NCBI GenBank assembly: GCA_016218805.1
Contig: JACRCW010000043.1
Coordinates: 1 to 53,540 of the forward strand
DNA length: 53,540 nt
Direction: 5' to 3'
Origin: Deltaproteobacteria bacterium
GTDB lineage: Bacteria > Myxococcota > JACRCW01
Notes under the pieces: generated by a model
Databases searched by the model: none
What the model was told of the DNA's origin: nothing
What the model saw: only the letters and a program-made list of their open reading frames with translations
Shown: piece after piece, positions 8,620 through 19,500 of the stretch
Position numbering within the stretch: position 1 is the stretch's first letter
Layout: each line of letters begins with the position of its first letter
Made by a program: the position numbers and the translations under genes

Positions 8620-11600
8620 TCAGAAGTACGGCAGGCCCCAGAAGGTCCCCGAATCACTGCCCACAAACAGCACCCCATCCCAGCTGTCAAACGCCGGCTC
8701 GGACAGGGACGACCCATCAACAACGCTCTCGGACACGGCGGCTCCCGTGAGCAGGTTGCGCCGGTAAAGCCGGCCGTCGGCGGAGACGTACAGCGCGCTG
8801 TTGGCGTTGACCGTCACCACGCCGCCCACCACGCCGGAGGCAGCCTGGAACACGGTGAACGCCGTGTCCCGCGCCAGCGCCAGCGGCGTGGCGGTGAGGG
8901 TGAGCTTGCCCACGCGCCCGTTGGTGGTGACGTAGATGACGCCGTTGGTCCCGGAGGGCACCACGGCCTTCACCGGTCCCTCCACCGTGAAGGACACGCT
9001 CGCCATGGTGTCCGGGTGGATGGCGTACACGGCCGCAGCGTTGTTGGCCCCCACCACGTAACGGTCGGCAATCTTGCGGGGCTGGCAGGCGAACAACGTC
9101 CCGGACAGCAGCCGGCGGTTGCCGGCCCACGCCGCGGGCGGGTTGGGGACCGCGGTGCCCGCCCCCGCCGACACGTCGAACCCGACGATGCCACCGCCGC
9201 CCGACGCAATGGGCACCAACGCCCAGCCGCGCGTGTAATCCAGGTAGCTGTCGGCGCGGACGGACTCGTTGTTGGCGAGCGCAAACGACCACAACTCGCC
9301 CGCCAGCAGGGGGTCCAGCGCGCGGATGCTGTTGGCAAGGTCGTTGGTGCCCACCAGCAGGAAGTCCTCGGTTGCCGCGGGCAGCAGCGAAGCCAGTGCC
9401 ACGTGCACGCTGCTCCCGGCAGCCCGCCCCAGGGCGCGGGTGATGATGGCGTCCACCCCCGCGGGGTCAATCCGGTAGATGTTGCCGTTGGAGGTGTTGT
9501 CCGCCAGGAACACCCGCGTCGCGCCGGTCCCCAGCGTGGCCAGCGTGGCGCGCCGCTGCACGTTGCCACTCAGCGGCACGGCGCGCTGCGTCTCCACACC
9601 CGTGGCGTCTATGGAGAACAGGCTCTGGTTCTGCATGGGCACCAGCGCAATGGCCGGGTTGGTCCCCGTGCCGCGGCGGATGGTGGGCGGCGCCAGCGTG
9701 AAGGACCCGGTGGACCTGGCGGCAAACCACCCCGTCCCCGTCGGCCGCGCCGGCATCGCCACCGTCAGCGGCTGCGAATAGATGCGCGCCGCATCAAAGT
9801 TGTTGAACGCGTAGCTCTGCGCTGTGTCCGCTACCGTGACCGACGCGTCCTCCACGCAGCTCTGCAACGCCGAGGAGCACAGCGCGGTCACGCCTCCCGC
9901 GCCCGGCGGTGTGTACGTCGTCGTATCCACGGGGCCGGTCGCGCCGCGCGTCACCAGCACCCCGGCCGAGTCCCGCGGCGGCACCAGTGGCACCCCGGGG
10001 GTCCCCGCATTGAGGGAGGTGTCCGTCCAGTAGAAGGTGGGGCGCGTGGACGCCGCGCTCCGGACCACCAGCGGGAGCAGCGGGGCGGCCAGCGGCAACA
10101 GCAGATCCAGCGGTGAGACTGACGTGAGCACCGGGGCGCCGTTCCCCACCTTGTACGAAACGCTCAGCGACCCACCCGGTGCTTCGGCGGCAACCGCGGG
10201 AAACACGGAGCCCGTATTGGTGGCGCGCAGGACCACCGTGCTGCCTGTGGCCAGGCCTGGCGTGCAATCAAACCGCACATCCGTGTTGGACACCGCGCCC
10301 ACCACGCAGCCCGGATTGGTCCCCGTGAAGCTGTCCTGCGCCCCGGAGGCCCAGGCCCAGCTGTTGGACGGGCGGGACACCGTCACCTGCGTGACGCTGC
10401 CGCTCCCCGGCCCCTGCATGCGCAGCAACACGCCGCCATCCGCCTTGGTCCCGTACACGGTGCTGTTGACCAGCGTCACGGTGGGCTGCGTGACCACGTT
10501 GAACAGCGCTGAACTGGGTCCCGCCGGGTTGGGCGCCACATTCACCGTCGCCCGCAGACGGTTGTTGTTCCCGGTCCCGGTGTAGCGGAAGTAGACCGCG
10601 TTGGCGGCGGTGGCGCCGTCCGTCATGGCCACGTTGGCCGTGAGCCCCGCCGCCAGGCACGGCGGCACCGTGCAGATGCGCGGCGTCAGGCCGGCCGTCA
10701 CCGTGAAGGTGACGGGGAGCGTGCCCGTGAACCCGGCCGCGCCAATGACCTGGTTGTTGAACGCATCCGTCACCCGCAGGTCAAACGCCGTGTCCACGTT
10801 CTGCAGCACCAGGGACGGGGTTCCCGCCGGCGCGGCGCCTTCGGTGAACGTCTGGCCGGGCAGCAACACGTACGCGTTGGCGGGTGCCGCCGGCGTGATG
10901 ATGTAATCCTTGGGCCCCGCCGTGATGTTCTGGTTCCCGAGCGTGCGGGTGGCCGTCAGCGTCCAGGTGGGCGCGGACCGCCGTGTGTCCCGCAGGTACA
11001 CGCTGCGCGCTGTCACCGTCCGCGCCGTGTAGGTCTGGGTGACGGTGGCGGTGCCCCCGCCGGCGCACGTGGTGCTGGTGAACAGAAAGTCCGCAGGTGA
11101 GGTGGAGGAGAACTGCACGTTGGTGTTGGCCGTGGCCGGCACCGGAAAACCGTAGACGTTGCGCAACTCCGCCGTGAACGGGCCCCGGCACGCCGTGCTG
11201 CTGGCCGCGTAGCTGGGCGTCCCCGCCGGCGCGGTGAAGACCAGCTGCGACGGACCACCGTAATAGGTCACCGTGGTCGCAATGGCGCTGCGCGACGGGG
11301 ACATGGTGAACCCCGACGAATAGCCGGCCCGGGCCGTCACCTGGCTCCAGCCGAAGTAGATCCCCACGTTGCTGGCAAACGTCCCGTTGCCCGTGGCGAT
11401 GCTGCCCCCCGCCGCGGGCGGCGTGGGGTTGGTGGTGGCCGGGTTGAACGCCACGCCGGTGGCCGTTCCCTCCAGCGCGGCCACCTGCAACACCAGTTCG
11501 TAGTTGTAGTTGGTGTTGTTGGTGGTTCCGCTGGAGATGCTGGCCGCGTTGTTGGCCGTATTGGAGATCCGCCGGTCACGCACCCCCGTGGGGTTGCGCA

Positions 11601-12036
11601 GCAGCCCGTTGTACGCCGCCGCCATGGCGGCCTTGGCCGTGGGCGGCGAGGTGCCAAACGTCACCGTCACCGCCTGGCCCGCGGTCAACGGAGTCACCTG
11701 CAGCGCGCTGAAGATGTTCAGCCGGACGCGCCCCCAGTTGGTGACCGCCTGGTCCTGCTGGTAGGTGTTGCCCCGCGCGTCGGCCACCGTGGGCGCCGCC
11801 CCCACCGGGTCCGACGCCACAATAACAATCAGCCGCTGGAACTGCGTGAGGTTGGCGGTGACCGGAATGGTCAGCGTGCGCTGCCCCGCGCTGTAGGACT
11901 GCGCTGAGAAGGGCCCAGCCTCCATGCGCACGTAGTTGTTCTGGGCGTGCGCAACGGCTGGCCAGCAAGCGGCGACAAGCGCAGCCGCTGCTGGCAGCAG
12001 GGCACGTGCACGGGGGGTGCGGTGACGCGTCAGCAT
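8620..12036 (-). CDS. Large secreted beta-propeller protein (paralogue A)
   Basis: 1138 residues with an N-terminal signal peptide (VAHAQNNYV cleavage region). The N-terminal 260 residues are a beta-sandwich-like domain, followed by Ig-like segments (for example PSQLVFTAPAGTPSYAASST). A fibronectin-like piece contains AGVLVTRGATGPVDTTTYTPPG. The last 400 residues have the repeating pattern of a beta-propeller, ending SEPAFDSWDGVLFVGSDSGT. The same architecture and matching blocks occur in the protein at 16584-20198. A PQQ-type or cell-surface propeller is likely, but I do not recognise a named family or catalytic residues. It is followed at once by its lipoprotein gene. Base composition matches the neighbours. 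Confidence 0.82.
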   Translation of the reverse strand: MLTRHRTPRARALLPAAAALVAACWPAVAHAQNNYVRMEAGPFSAQSYSAGQRTLTIPVTANLTQFQRLIVIVASDPVGAAPTVADARGNTYQQDQAVTNWGRVRLNIFSALQVTPLTAGQAVTVTFGTSPPTAKAAMAAAYNGLLRNPTGVRDRRISNTANNAASISSGTTNNTNYNYELVLQVAALEGTATGVAFNPATTNPTPPAAGGSIATGNGTFASNVGIYFGWSQVTARAGYSSGFTMSPSRSAIATTVTYYGGPSQLVFTAPAGTPSYAASSTACRGPFTAELRNVYGFPVPATANTNVQFSSTSPADFLFTSTTCAGGGTATVTQTYTARTVTARSVYLRDTRRSAPTWTLTATRTLGNQNITAGPKDYIITPAAPANAYVLLPGQTFTEGAAPAGTPSLVLQNVDTAFDLRVTDAFNNQVIGAAGFTGTLPVTFTVTAGLTPRICTVPPCLAAGLTANVAMTDGATAANAVYFRYTGTGNNNRLRATVNVAPNPAGPSSALFNVVTQPTVTLVNSTVYGTKADGGVLLRMQGPGSGSVTQVTVSRPSNSWAWASGAQDSFTGTNPGCVVGAVSNTDVRFDCTPGLATGSTVVLRATNTGSVFPAVAAEAPGGSLSVSYKVGNGAPVLTSVSPLDLLLPLAAPLLPLVVRSAASTRPTFYWTDTSLNAGTPGVPLVPPRDSAGVLVTRGATGPVDTTTYTPPGAGGVTALCSSALQSCVEDASVTVADTAQSYAFNNFDAARIYSQPLTVAMPARPTGTGWFAARSTGSFTLAPPTIRRGTGTNPAIALVPMQNQSLFSIDATGVETQRAVPLSGNVQRRATLATLGTGATRVFLADNTSNGNIYRIDPAGVDAIITRALGRAAGSSVHVALASLLPAATEDFLLVGTNDLANSIRALDPLLAGELWSFALANNESVRADSYLDYTRGWALVPIASGGGGIVGFDVSAGAGTAVPNPPAAWAGNRRLLSGTLFACQPRKIADRYVVGANNAAAVYAIHPDTMASVSFTVEGPVKAVVPSGTNGVIYVTTNGRVGKLTLTATPLALARDTAFTVFQAASGVVGGVVTVNANSALYVSADGRLYRRNLLTGAAVSESVVDGSSLSEPAFDSWDGVLFVGSDSGTFWGLPYF

Positions 12037-12139
12037 GACGCTTCATTCCTACTGCATGCGTGCTGGCTTCGCCACAAGTGCCTGGGCAGGACCTACAGCG
12101 GCCCACCACGCAGCATGCTGAGCGTCATGCCCGGCGGCG

Positions 12140-15100
12140 TCAGGCGCGTTTCCGGCGGCGCACCCTGACCACCAACACGCCGAACAGCGCGGCCATCAGC
12201 ACGCCCGCGGGAGCGTCCCCGGAGGACGGGGAGGCTTCGCACCCACAGCCGCGCCCGCCCACTTCTTCGTCCTCTGGGGGCTGCGAGCCCGCGTCCGCGC
12301 CCGCCGCATCCCGCGCCCCGGCGTCCGCGTGTGCGGCGTCCGGGCGGATGGCCGCGTCCGTGACCAGCCCGCCGTCATCCAGGACGGCAGCATCACCCGC
12401 CGCCGCGTCGCCCGCCGCCGCGTCGCCCATCGCCGCGTCACCCATTGACGCGTCACTCATTGCCGCGTCACTCATTGCCGCGTCACTCATTGCCGCATCG
12501 GACACCGCCGCATCGGACACCGCCGCGTCGCCAGGTCCCGCGTCGGACGGGAGGCCGCCGTCACTGATGCCGCTGTCCGGCGCCCCGCCGTCCGCAGCAC
12601 CGGCGTCCCCGGTTGGGCCAGCATCCGCCGTGCCCGCGTCCGTGCCCGCATCCGCCAGGGACGCATCCAGTCCGGCGGCGTCCACCGACCCACCGTCCGC
12701 AGGCGCGCCCGCATCACCGCCATCCGCCGCGCCGCCATCCGCGCAGGCCGGGTTGGGCACGCGCAGACACACGTTGGCCACGCAGTCGTCCATCGTGCAC
12801 GCATCGCCGTCGTCGCACTGGGCGGCCGCGGTGCAGCAACCGGTAATCACAGCATCCGCTGGACAGGCGGCGGTCACGCCGTCGCAATAGTCCTCGCGGT
12901 CACAAGTGCCGGCGGCGGGACGGCAGACCAATGCCGAAGTCGCGACGGCGTCCACTGGACACTCCGCGGCGTTGCCGATGCAGTACTCGGACACGTCGCA
13001 ATCTCCGGCCGCCGGACGGCACTCCGTGCTGGCGGCCAGGAACGCGTCCACCGGGCAGTCAACGCCTGACCCGGTGCAGGACTCCGGCGTGTCGCACACG
13101 CCAGCCGCAGGACGGCATTCCGCCGACGCCGGTCGGAACGCATCTGTCGGGCAGTCGGCGCCGGCCCCGGTGCAGGATTCTGCGGTGTCACAAAGGCCTG
13201 CGGACGCACGGCATTCTGTCGACGACGGGAGGAACGCATCCGCCGGGCAGTTTGCTCCGGTGCCAGTGCACCCTTCTGCGGTGTCGCAGACGCCTGCGGA
13301 GGCGCGGCACTCGGTTGACGACGGGAGGAATGCATCCGCCGGGCAGTTCGCTCCGGTGCCCGTGCACGCTTCTGCGGTGTCGCAGACGCCTGCGGACGCA
13401 CGGCACTCAGTTGACGACGGGAGGAACGCATCCGCCGGGCAGTTCGCTCCGGTGCCACTGCACGCTTCCGCGGTGTCGCAGACGCCTGCGGACGCACGGC
13501 ACTCTGTTGACGACGGCAGGAACGCATCCGCCGGGCAGTTCGCTCCGGTGCCACTGCACGCTTCCGCGGTGTCGCAGACGCCTGCGGACGCACGGCACTC
13601 AGTTGACGACGGCAGGAACGCATCCGCCGGGCAGTTCGCTCCGGTGCCCGTGCAGGATTCCGCGGTGTCACAGACGCCCGCGGACGCGCGGCACTCAGCT
13701 GACGACGGCAGGAACGCATCCGCGGGGCAGGCGGTGCCCGTGCCGGTGCAGGATTCCGCCGCATCGCAGGCACCAGCCGACGCGCGACAGGTGGTGGACG
13801 ACGGAAGGAACGCATCCGCCGGACAGTTGGCGCCCGTGCCCGTGCAGGATTCCGCCGCATCGCAGACGTCAACCGACGCGCGGCACGTGGTGGACGCCGG
13901 GAGGAACACATCCGGCGGGCAGTTGGTGCCCGTGCCGGTGCAGGATTCCGCCGTGTCGCAGACGCCTGCGGAGGCACGGCACTCGGTTGACGCCGGGAGG
14001 AACGCATCCGCCGGGCAGGCGGCGCCGGTACCGGCGCAGGATTCTGCGGTGTCGCACGCGCCTGCCGAGGGACGGCACGTGGTGGTGCCCGGTAGGAACC
14101 CGTCCGCGGGACATGCCGCGCCGGTGCCAGTGCACATCTCCGCCTGGTCACACACGTCGCTGGCCGGACGGCAGGTCACCGCGGACGTGGCAAACCCATC
14201 CGCCGGACACGTCACGCCGCTGCCGCTACACACCTCTGCCAGGTCGCAGGGGCCCGCGGCCACACGGCAGACGGTGTTGACCGGAGCCACCCCGTCCGCC
14301 GGGCACGCGGGTGATGCGCCATCACAGCTTTCGCTGGCGTCGCACAGGTCCACCGCGCCACGGCATACCTGCCCCGCGGCGATCAGTTGATCCGCGGGAC
14401 AGGCTGGGCCGGTCCCGGTGCACAGTTCGTCCACGTCGCAGGCGCCTGCCGCCGAGCGGCACACGACACTGGAGCTCTGGAAGGCGTCAGCCGGGCACGC
14501 TGTGGTGGTGCCGTTGCATTGTTCGGCGGTGTCGCACGCACCGGCAGACGGCCGGCACGTGATGGTGGCCACCGCCGGGCTGCAGAACCCCTCAAGACCC
14601 ACGACGTTGCAGGCCTGGCAGTCAGTGGCGCTGCCGCCGCCGCACGTGGTGTTGCAGCACACCGCGTCCACACAGAACGCGCCGGGACCGCATTGGACAT
14701 CCGTGGTGCAGTCCGATCCCAGCGTGCGGGCCGCCAGGTAGTTCCACGTCTCACCGCTGACGCCCAGCGGCGCCACACCGGTGAAGCCCCCGAACAGCAC
14801 CATGCGCGTGGAAGGCGCATCCCAGGCCATGCCGCCCTGGAAGGTGGCCGGAGGCGGCGTGTTGGGTTGCAGCGTCTTGAGTTGCCAGGTGGTGCCATCC
14901 CATTCCCAGGTGTCCTGCAGCAGCCCGGTGAGCGTGGACTGGCCACCAAAAAGCACCGCCCTGGAACGCGCCAGGTCCGTGGCCAGGTGGTGGCCGGACC
15001 GCGCCCCGGGCCCCGTCACCGGCCCGGCGACCCAATCCGTGCCGTTCCACAGCCAGGTGTCGTCGTAGTCTGTGCCAAACCCGTCATTCCCGCCGTGCAT

Positions 15101-16312
15101 GATGATGTTGCCGGACACCGGGTCAAACGCCATGGCGTGCTGCATGCGCGGCGGCGGATTGGTGAGGGGGAACAACTGCACCCAGGCGGCGCCCGTCCAG
15201 CTCCACGTTTCGCCCGTGATGGCGTCACCGTCAAACAGGATCATCTCGCCGGACACGGGGTTGGCCGCCATGGCGCTGTTGCCGCGGGGGCTCGGGCCCG
15301 CCACGGGCAGCGGCGCCCACGTGACACCGTTCCACGCCCACGTGTCCGCCAGGGGCATGCCGGCGGCATCCGTCCCGCCAAAGAGCACCACGCGCTGGAA
15401 AGCGCCCCGCCCGTCATACGCAGCGGCGGCGGCCGAACGCACCGGAGGAGAGACACCCGGCGCCAGCGGGACCCACGTGGTCCCGTTCCAGCGCCACGTG
15501 TCGTTGGTGGGCGTGACCGTGTCCGTGCCACCAAACACCACTGTGCTGGACCGGGCCGCGTCAAAGACCACCGTGGGCGCCATGCGCGCGCCCGGTGCCG
15601 CCGCGGGGAACCGCTGCAGCCACTGCACGCGCTCAACAATGGGATCCAGCAGCACGGGGAACACCGCGTCCCGCGTGTCCACGGACATCACCAACACGTC
15701 CGCCACCAGGCGGCTGTGAACCGCAACACGTTTCCCCGCGGCATCCACGGCCACGGGCGCTGACACGCGCCAGCGCGGCACGCCGTCCGCCGCGGAGATC
15801 ACCACCGCGCCGTCCGGATTCAGCACGGGCTCCGCCAGGCCCTCACCGCCCAGCCGCCAGGAGATTTCCCGGGGCGCGGCGGGAGAGCGCAGCAGGTACA
15901 ACCATTCAGCAAAGGTCCCGTCGGAGAGGACTGCGGCGTCCGTGTCCGCGTAGACGCCCGCGTAGTGCGCGCGGGGGCCAACGGCGCTGGCCTGTGCCGT
16001 TTCGGCGTTCACGTGCTGCACGTGCAAAGCCTGGGAATCCGCAGCGCCTGAGCCCACGGTGAACATGCCGCCCGCGTGTGTGGGCAGGTTGACCACCATT
16101 GGGCCGGCCAACCCGCGGATCTGGAGGGTCTCGCCCACGGATGAGATCTCGCCCGTGGCGCCGGCGCGCCAGCGCGCCAGCAGCGCCGGATCCCCGGCGG
16201 AGAGCGCTTCAAACCGGGCCAGTGGTGTGTCCGCCCCCGGGTTTCCCATGCATCCCAGCGTCGTCGCCAGCCACGCCGCCCCCAACGACATCCAACGCGC
16301 CGTACTCCCCAT
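12140..16312 (-). CDS. Giant surface protein: Kelch repeats, 18 disintegrin-like repeats, MYXO-CTERM tail
   Basis: 1390 residues from the ATG at 16312, which has a strong AAAGGGAGG ribosome site. A signal peptide (possibly a poor lipobox, TTLGC) leads to an N-terminal domain ending VFPVLLDPIVE. About five Kelch repeats follow at 235-525 (VVFGGTD...DTWRWNGTTW pattern). A CVDAVCCNTTCGGG...DCQACNV linker comes next. Then about 18 tandem 32-residue units run from 587 to 1165 (CPADAFLPSSTECRASAGVC type), and a CDDGDACTMDDC motif. An Ala/Asp-rich low-complexity stretch follows (DAAVSDAAMSD type). The tail GGRGCGCEAS, helix, RVRRRKRA is the MYXO-CTERM surface-sorting signal. Myxobacterial proteins of this kind are surface displayed; adhesion or recognition is inferred. 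Confidence 0.9.
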   Translation of the reverse strand: MGSTARWMSLGAAWLATTLGCMGNPGADTPLARFEALSAGDPALLARWRAGATGEISSVGETLQIRGLAGPMVVNLPTHAGGMFTVGSGAADSQALHVQHVNAETAQASAVGPRAHYAGVYADTDAAVLSDGTFAEWLYLLRSPAAPREISWRLGGEGLAEPVLNPDGAVVISAADGVPRWRVSAPVAVDAAGKRVAVHSRLVADVLVMSVDTRDAVFPVLLDPIVERVQWLQRFPAAAPGARMAPTVVFDAARSSTVVFGGTDTVTPTNDTWRWNGTTWVPLAPGVSPPVRSAAAAAYDGRGAFQRVVLFGGTDAAGMPLADTWAWNGVTWAPLPVAGPSPRGNSAMAANPVSGEMILFDGDAITGETWSWTGAAWVQLFPLTNPPPRMQHAMAFDPVSGNIIMHGGNDGFGTDYDDTWLWNGTDWVAGPVTGPGARSGHHLATDLARSRAVLFGGQSTLTGLLQDTWEWDGTTWQLKTLQPNTPPPATFQGGMAWDAPSTRMVLFGGFTGVAPLGVSGETWNYLAARTLGSDCTTDVQCGPGAFCVDAVCCNTTCGGGSATDCQACNVVGLEGFCSPAVATITCRPSAGACDTAEQCNGTTTACPADAFQSSSVVCRSAAGACDVDELCTGTGPACPADQLIAAGQVCRGAVDLCDASESCDGASPACPADGVAPVNTVCRVAAGPCDLAEVCSGSGVTCPADGFATSAVTCRPASDVCDQAEMCTGTGAACPADGFLPGTTTCRPSAGACDTAESCAGTGAACPADAFLPASTECRASAGVCDTAESCTGTGTNCPPDVFLPASTTCRASVDVCDAAESCTGTGANCPADAFLPSSTTCRASAGACDAAESCTGTGTACPADAFLPSSAECRASAGVCDTAESCTGTGANCPADAFLPSSTECRASAGVCDTAEACSGTGANCPADAFLPSSTECRASAGVCDTAEACSGTGANCPADAFLPSSTECRASAGVCDTAEACTGTGANCPADAFLPSSTECRASAGVCDTAEGCTGTGANCPADAFLPSSTECRASAGLCDTAESCTGAGADCPTDAFRPASAECRPAAGVCDTPESCTGSGVDCPVDAFLAASTECRPAAGDCDVSEYCIGNAAECPVDAVATSALVCRPAAGTCDREDYCDGVTAACPADAVITGCCTAAAQCDDGDACTMDDCVANVCLRVPNPACADGGAADGGDAGAPADGGSVDAAGLDASLADAGTDAGTADAGPTGDAGAADGGAPDSGISDGGLPSDAGPGDAAVSDAAVSDAAMSDAAMSDAAMSDASMGDAAMGDAAAGDAAAGDAAVLDDGGLVTDAAIRPDAAHADAGARDAAGADAGSQPPEDEEVGGRGCGCEASPSSGDAPAGVLMAALFGVLVVRVRRRKRA
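12840..14570 (-). repeat. In-gene tandem repeat array, 96-bp period
   Basis: About 18 units of 96 bases (32 codons) encode the disintegrin-like cysteine repeats of the giant surface protein. The CGGCAC beginning the conserved ECR codons is exactly 96 bases apart at 13305 and 13401. Five central units (about 13190-13690) are almost identical at DNA level while outer units have diverged, as expected from recent expansion in the middle of the array. Confidence 0.9.
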
Positions 16313-16583
16313 GGCAAGCCTCCCTTTCCGCGGAATGGTGGGTGAGCCGTGAAGCACGGCAGTGTTCACTGTTTCCACGGTTCCCCCTATCGGCCCGGAA
16401 CATGTGCTTCCGAAAGACCGTGCCCCCCCATACCCCAGCGCGGATTGTGTCGAAAGGGTTACCGCGGTTGAACGGCTGGCGGTCGGGGAGTAACCGTTCT
16501 GGGTCTCGGGTGGTGTTTGCGGTTTAGGGCGGGTGATCACGGGGCGGCGTCCGCCCCCGGTACTCTGGAAGCGAGGGCATGCC
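16313..16583. promoter_or_regulatory. Divergent intergenic region between two surface-protein operons
   Basis: This 271-base stretch has no gene and must hold the promoters for the leftward Kelch-protein series and the rightward beta-propeller pair. A TTGAAC at about 16469 is followed 17 bases later by TAACCG, a weak rightward sigma-70 match. GGTTAC (16457-16462) and GTAACC (16490-16495) form an inverted repeat around it. Confidence 0.4.
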
Positions 16584-19500
16584 ATGAAGCGACTCGGAAC
16601 GGCGTTTTCCGGGATGGTGTTGGCGGGTGGGTTGTTGGTGGGGGCCCCGGCGTGGGCGCAGGTGGTTGTGATGGGCGCAGGTGGTGGCTCCGGAATTGAC
16701 AACCTGGGCGGGACCACCGCCACCTTCCCCACCGCGGGCACGTTTGTCGTCGGCAACCGCCTGGTCGCCGTGGTGGCGTTCGCCGACGCCTTCGCGACCG
16801 GGAATCTGGGGGGTGCCCCCACACTGGCGGATGACACGGGTGCCAACGCGTATGCGATTGACCGCGACGAGAGCGACGGCGCAACGATGCGCACGGTGGT
16901 GTTCTCCGGTCTGATCACCAACGCCGCCATCGGCAACCTCATTGTCACCATGACCGGCACACCGCCCACCGGCGTCGGGGCGTCCTTCCAGGACTTCTCC
17001 GGGACCGTGCCCTCCACAACTCTGGCGCACTACGTGGACAACGTCTCTTCGCTGTCCGCCAACAGCGCAGCGTTGGAAGCCGTTGCGGTGGCGCCCTTCA
17101 CCACGTCCATTGCAAACACCCTGGTGGTTGCCGGTTACGGGGATGACGGCGTCTTCAACATCAACACGACCGCGTTCAGCGCCCAGCCCCCCGGCGCGGG
17201 GACCTTTGTGCCCACACAGAACTGGCTGGACTTCAGCGCGCCCGAAACGGCGATGTTCCATGAGATCCGCACGACGACTGCGTCCTACAATTCCGTTGAC
17301 CCCACCGCGAGCGGCGCGGCGAACTACAACGGCGTGCTCGTGGCGTACCGCGGCGGGCCCGACCACCTGTCGCTCGCCAGTGGCCCCTCGACCTTGACGG
17401 CGCAGAAGAACGTTGACTGCGCCGCCGCCCCGCCTGCCCCCTTTGTGGTGCAACTGCGCAACGTCAACGGCCTGGTCCCGGCCATCAGCAACTTCACCCT
17501 GCGGGTCACCTCCTCGAGCACCACCTCCAAAGTCAGGATCGTCGCGTCGGGAAGCACGCCGGCCACGTCCTGCCCCCTGGACACCGCCAGCAACGTTGGG
17601 ACGTACACCGCCCTGCTCACCTCTGCGGAGACCTCGTTTGACGTGTACGTGACTGACGCCAAGCGGAACGCCACCGCCATCACGCTCACGGTGGACGCCC
17701 CCACATCAGGGTTTGCGCCCAATGACCATCCCTACCCGCTGACCAACGCGGTGACGTCTTACACGGTCACCGCAGGCGCGCACGCCGCGTACTGCATTGC
17801 GTTTCCCAACCAGACGTACACAGAGGGCCCTGCCAACTGCTTGGGCAGCCAGAACATGGGCAGCCGGGGCATCATCGCGGCGCGGTGCCTCATCAGCACC
17901 ACGCCCACGTCCCCGCAGACGGCCGGCACTCCGTTCAACCTCAATGGCATCATTGCCATTGACAAGTATTGCAACACGGCGTCCGTCAACGGCTCCATCG
18001 CGTTCACCTGGGCCGGACTGAATCCCAACACGGGTGACAGTTCGCAGCCCACGTATGCCACGCCGGTGAGTTTCACCAACGGAGTTGGAACCGGCACCAT
18101 GGCGCTCACTGCGGTGACGTCGCAAAGCAACGCGTTCCTCACGTTCCAGGATTCCTCCGCGCGGGTGGGCGGGAGCTTCACTGCCGTGGGCGCTGCGCAC
18201 CGCTTCAACGTGTCGTTCCCGCCCAACACCAGCACAGCGGCCTTTTCAAACCCCAACACCGCCACCGCCACACGCACTGGCTACGCGGCCCACGCGCCCG
18301 GCGAAGTGGAGGCGCGCATCACCAACGGCACGGGCGGCTCCATCCGCTCCGTGACCATCACCAACCCCGGTTCGCCGTGGGTGTTCACCAGCGGCACGGT
18401 GTTCAACGGGACAACGGATGTGTCCGCCAGCTGGGTACGCACCGTCACCGCCACCTCGGTCAAGTTTGACGCGGGCCTGGGCGTCTTCGCCAACGGCGCC
18501 ACCCTGAAGTTCCGCGCCAACAACGGCGGCGCCTACCCCAACATTGGCGTGGATACTCCGTACACCATGCAGGTGGGTTACACGGGCTTCCAGAGCAACA
18601 CCAACGCCATCCCGTCGGCGCCGGCGAACCAGTTCACCGTTGTGGTGCCGCCCGCAGTGCTGCAGCTGCCGGTTGCCATCCGGTCCGCGGCGGCGGCGGG
18701 CTCCGTCCTCATCTGGACCAACACGGATCTCACCAAGCACGCGGGCGTGCTGGTGACGCGCGGTGGGACCACCGCTCCCGCGGACCTGACTGCCTACACC
18801 GTCGGCCAGGACCTGGGTGGCGGAACCATTGCCGCGTGCGTGGTGACCGCAGCCGGAACGCAGACCTGCACGGACAGCGCGCTGGGTGACGCCACCACGG
18901 CCACCTACCGCGTCTACAACGTGGACACTTCCAACGGGTATTCCAACGCCGTGACCGTGGACGTCCCCGCGCGGCCGGCCTCCGGGTTTGTCTACAAGCA
19001 CACGGGCCTGGGGCTGGGGAACGGCAGCGCGGACCAGCGCGTCAATGAGACCAGCGGGAGCACCATGCCTGGCACCGGCGCGTACGCCACCTTCACCGCG
19101 GCCAACCGGGGCATCTACTTCGTCAACGCGTCCGGCACCGAAAAGCGGCGGCCGACCCTGTTGAATGACTTCGCGCAGCGCCGCCCGCTGGCCATGAAGC
19201 TCAACGACGGCACGACCCACCGCGTGTACGCGGGTGACATGACGCAGACGGCGTACCTGTTGGACCCCACCACCGACTCCACGCCCGCCACGGCCAACGT
19301 GGGCGCCACCGGCGGCACGCCGCAGGTGCTGGGCGGTCCGGCCGCCGTGACGCGCACCCAGTTCACCGGTCTGAACGCGTCCTTGAACAACGAGGCCATC
19401 TTCATGGCCACCACGGCGGCCACCACCAACAACGCGGTGCGCGCATTCCGGTCTGACCTCACCACCGGGTGGACCAAGTTCATTGGCACCGACGGCATCA

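Noticed and set aside
12900..14570. Regular 96-base repeats resembling a CRISPR array
   Set aside because: The repeats stay in frame in a long gene and encode cysteine repeats; there are no spacers.
16313..17017. N-terminal extension of the giant Kelch protein upstream of 16312
   Set aside because: The extra 235 residues overlap the divergent gene and are not protein-like; AAAGGGAGG supports the start at 16312.
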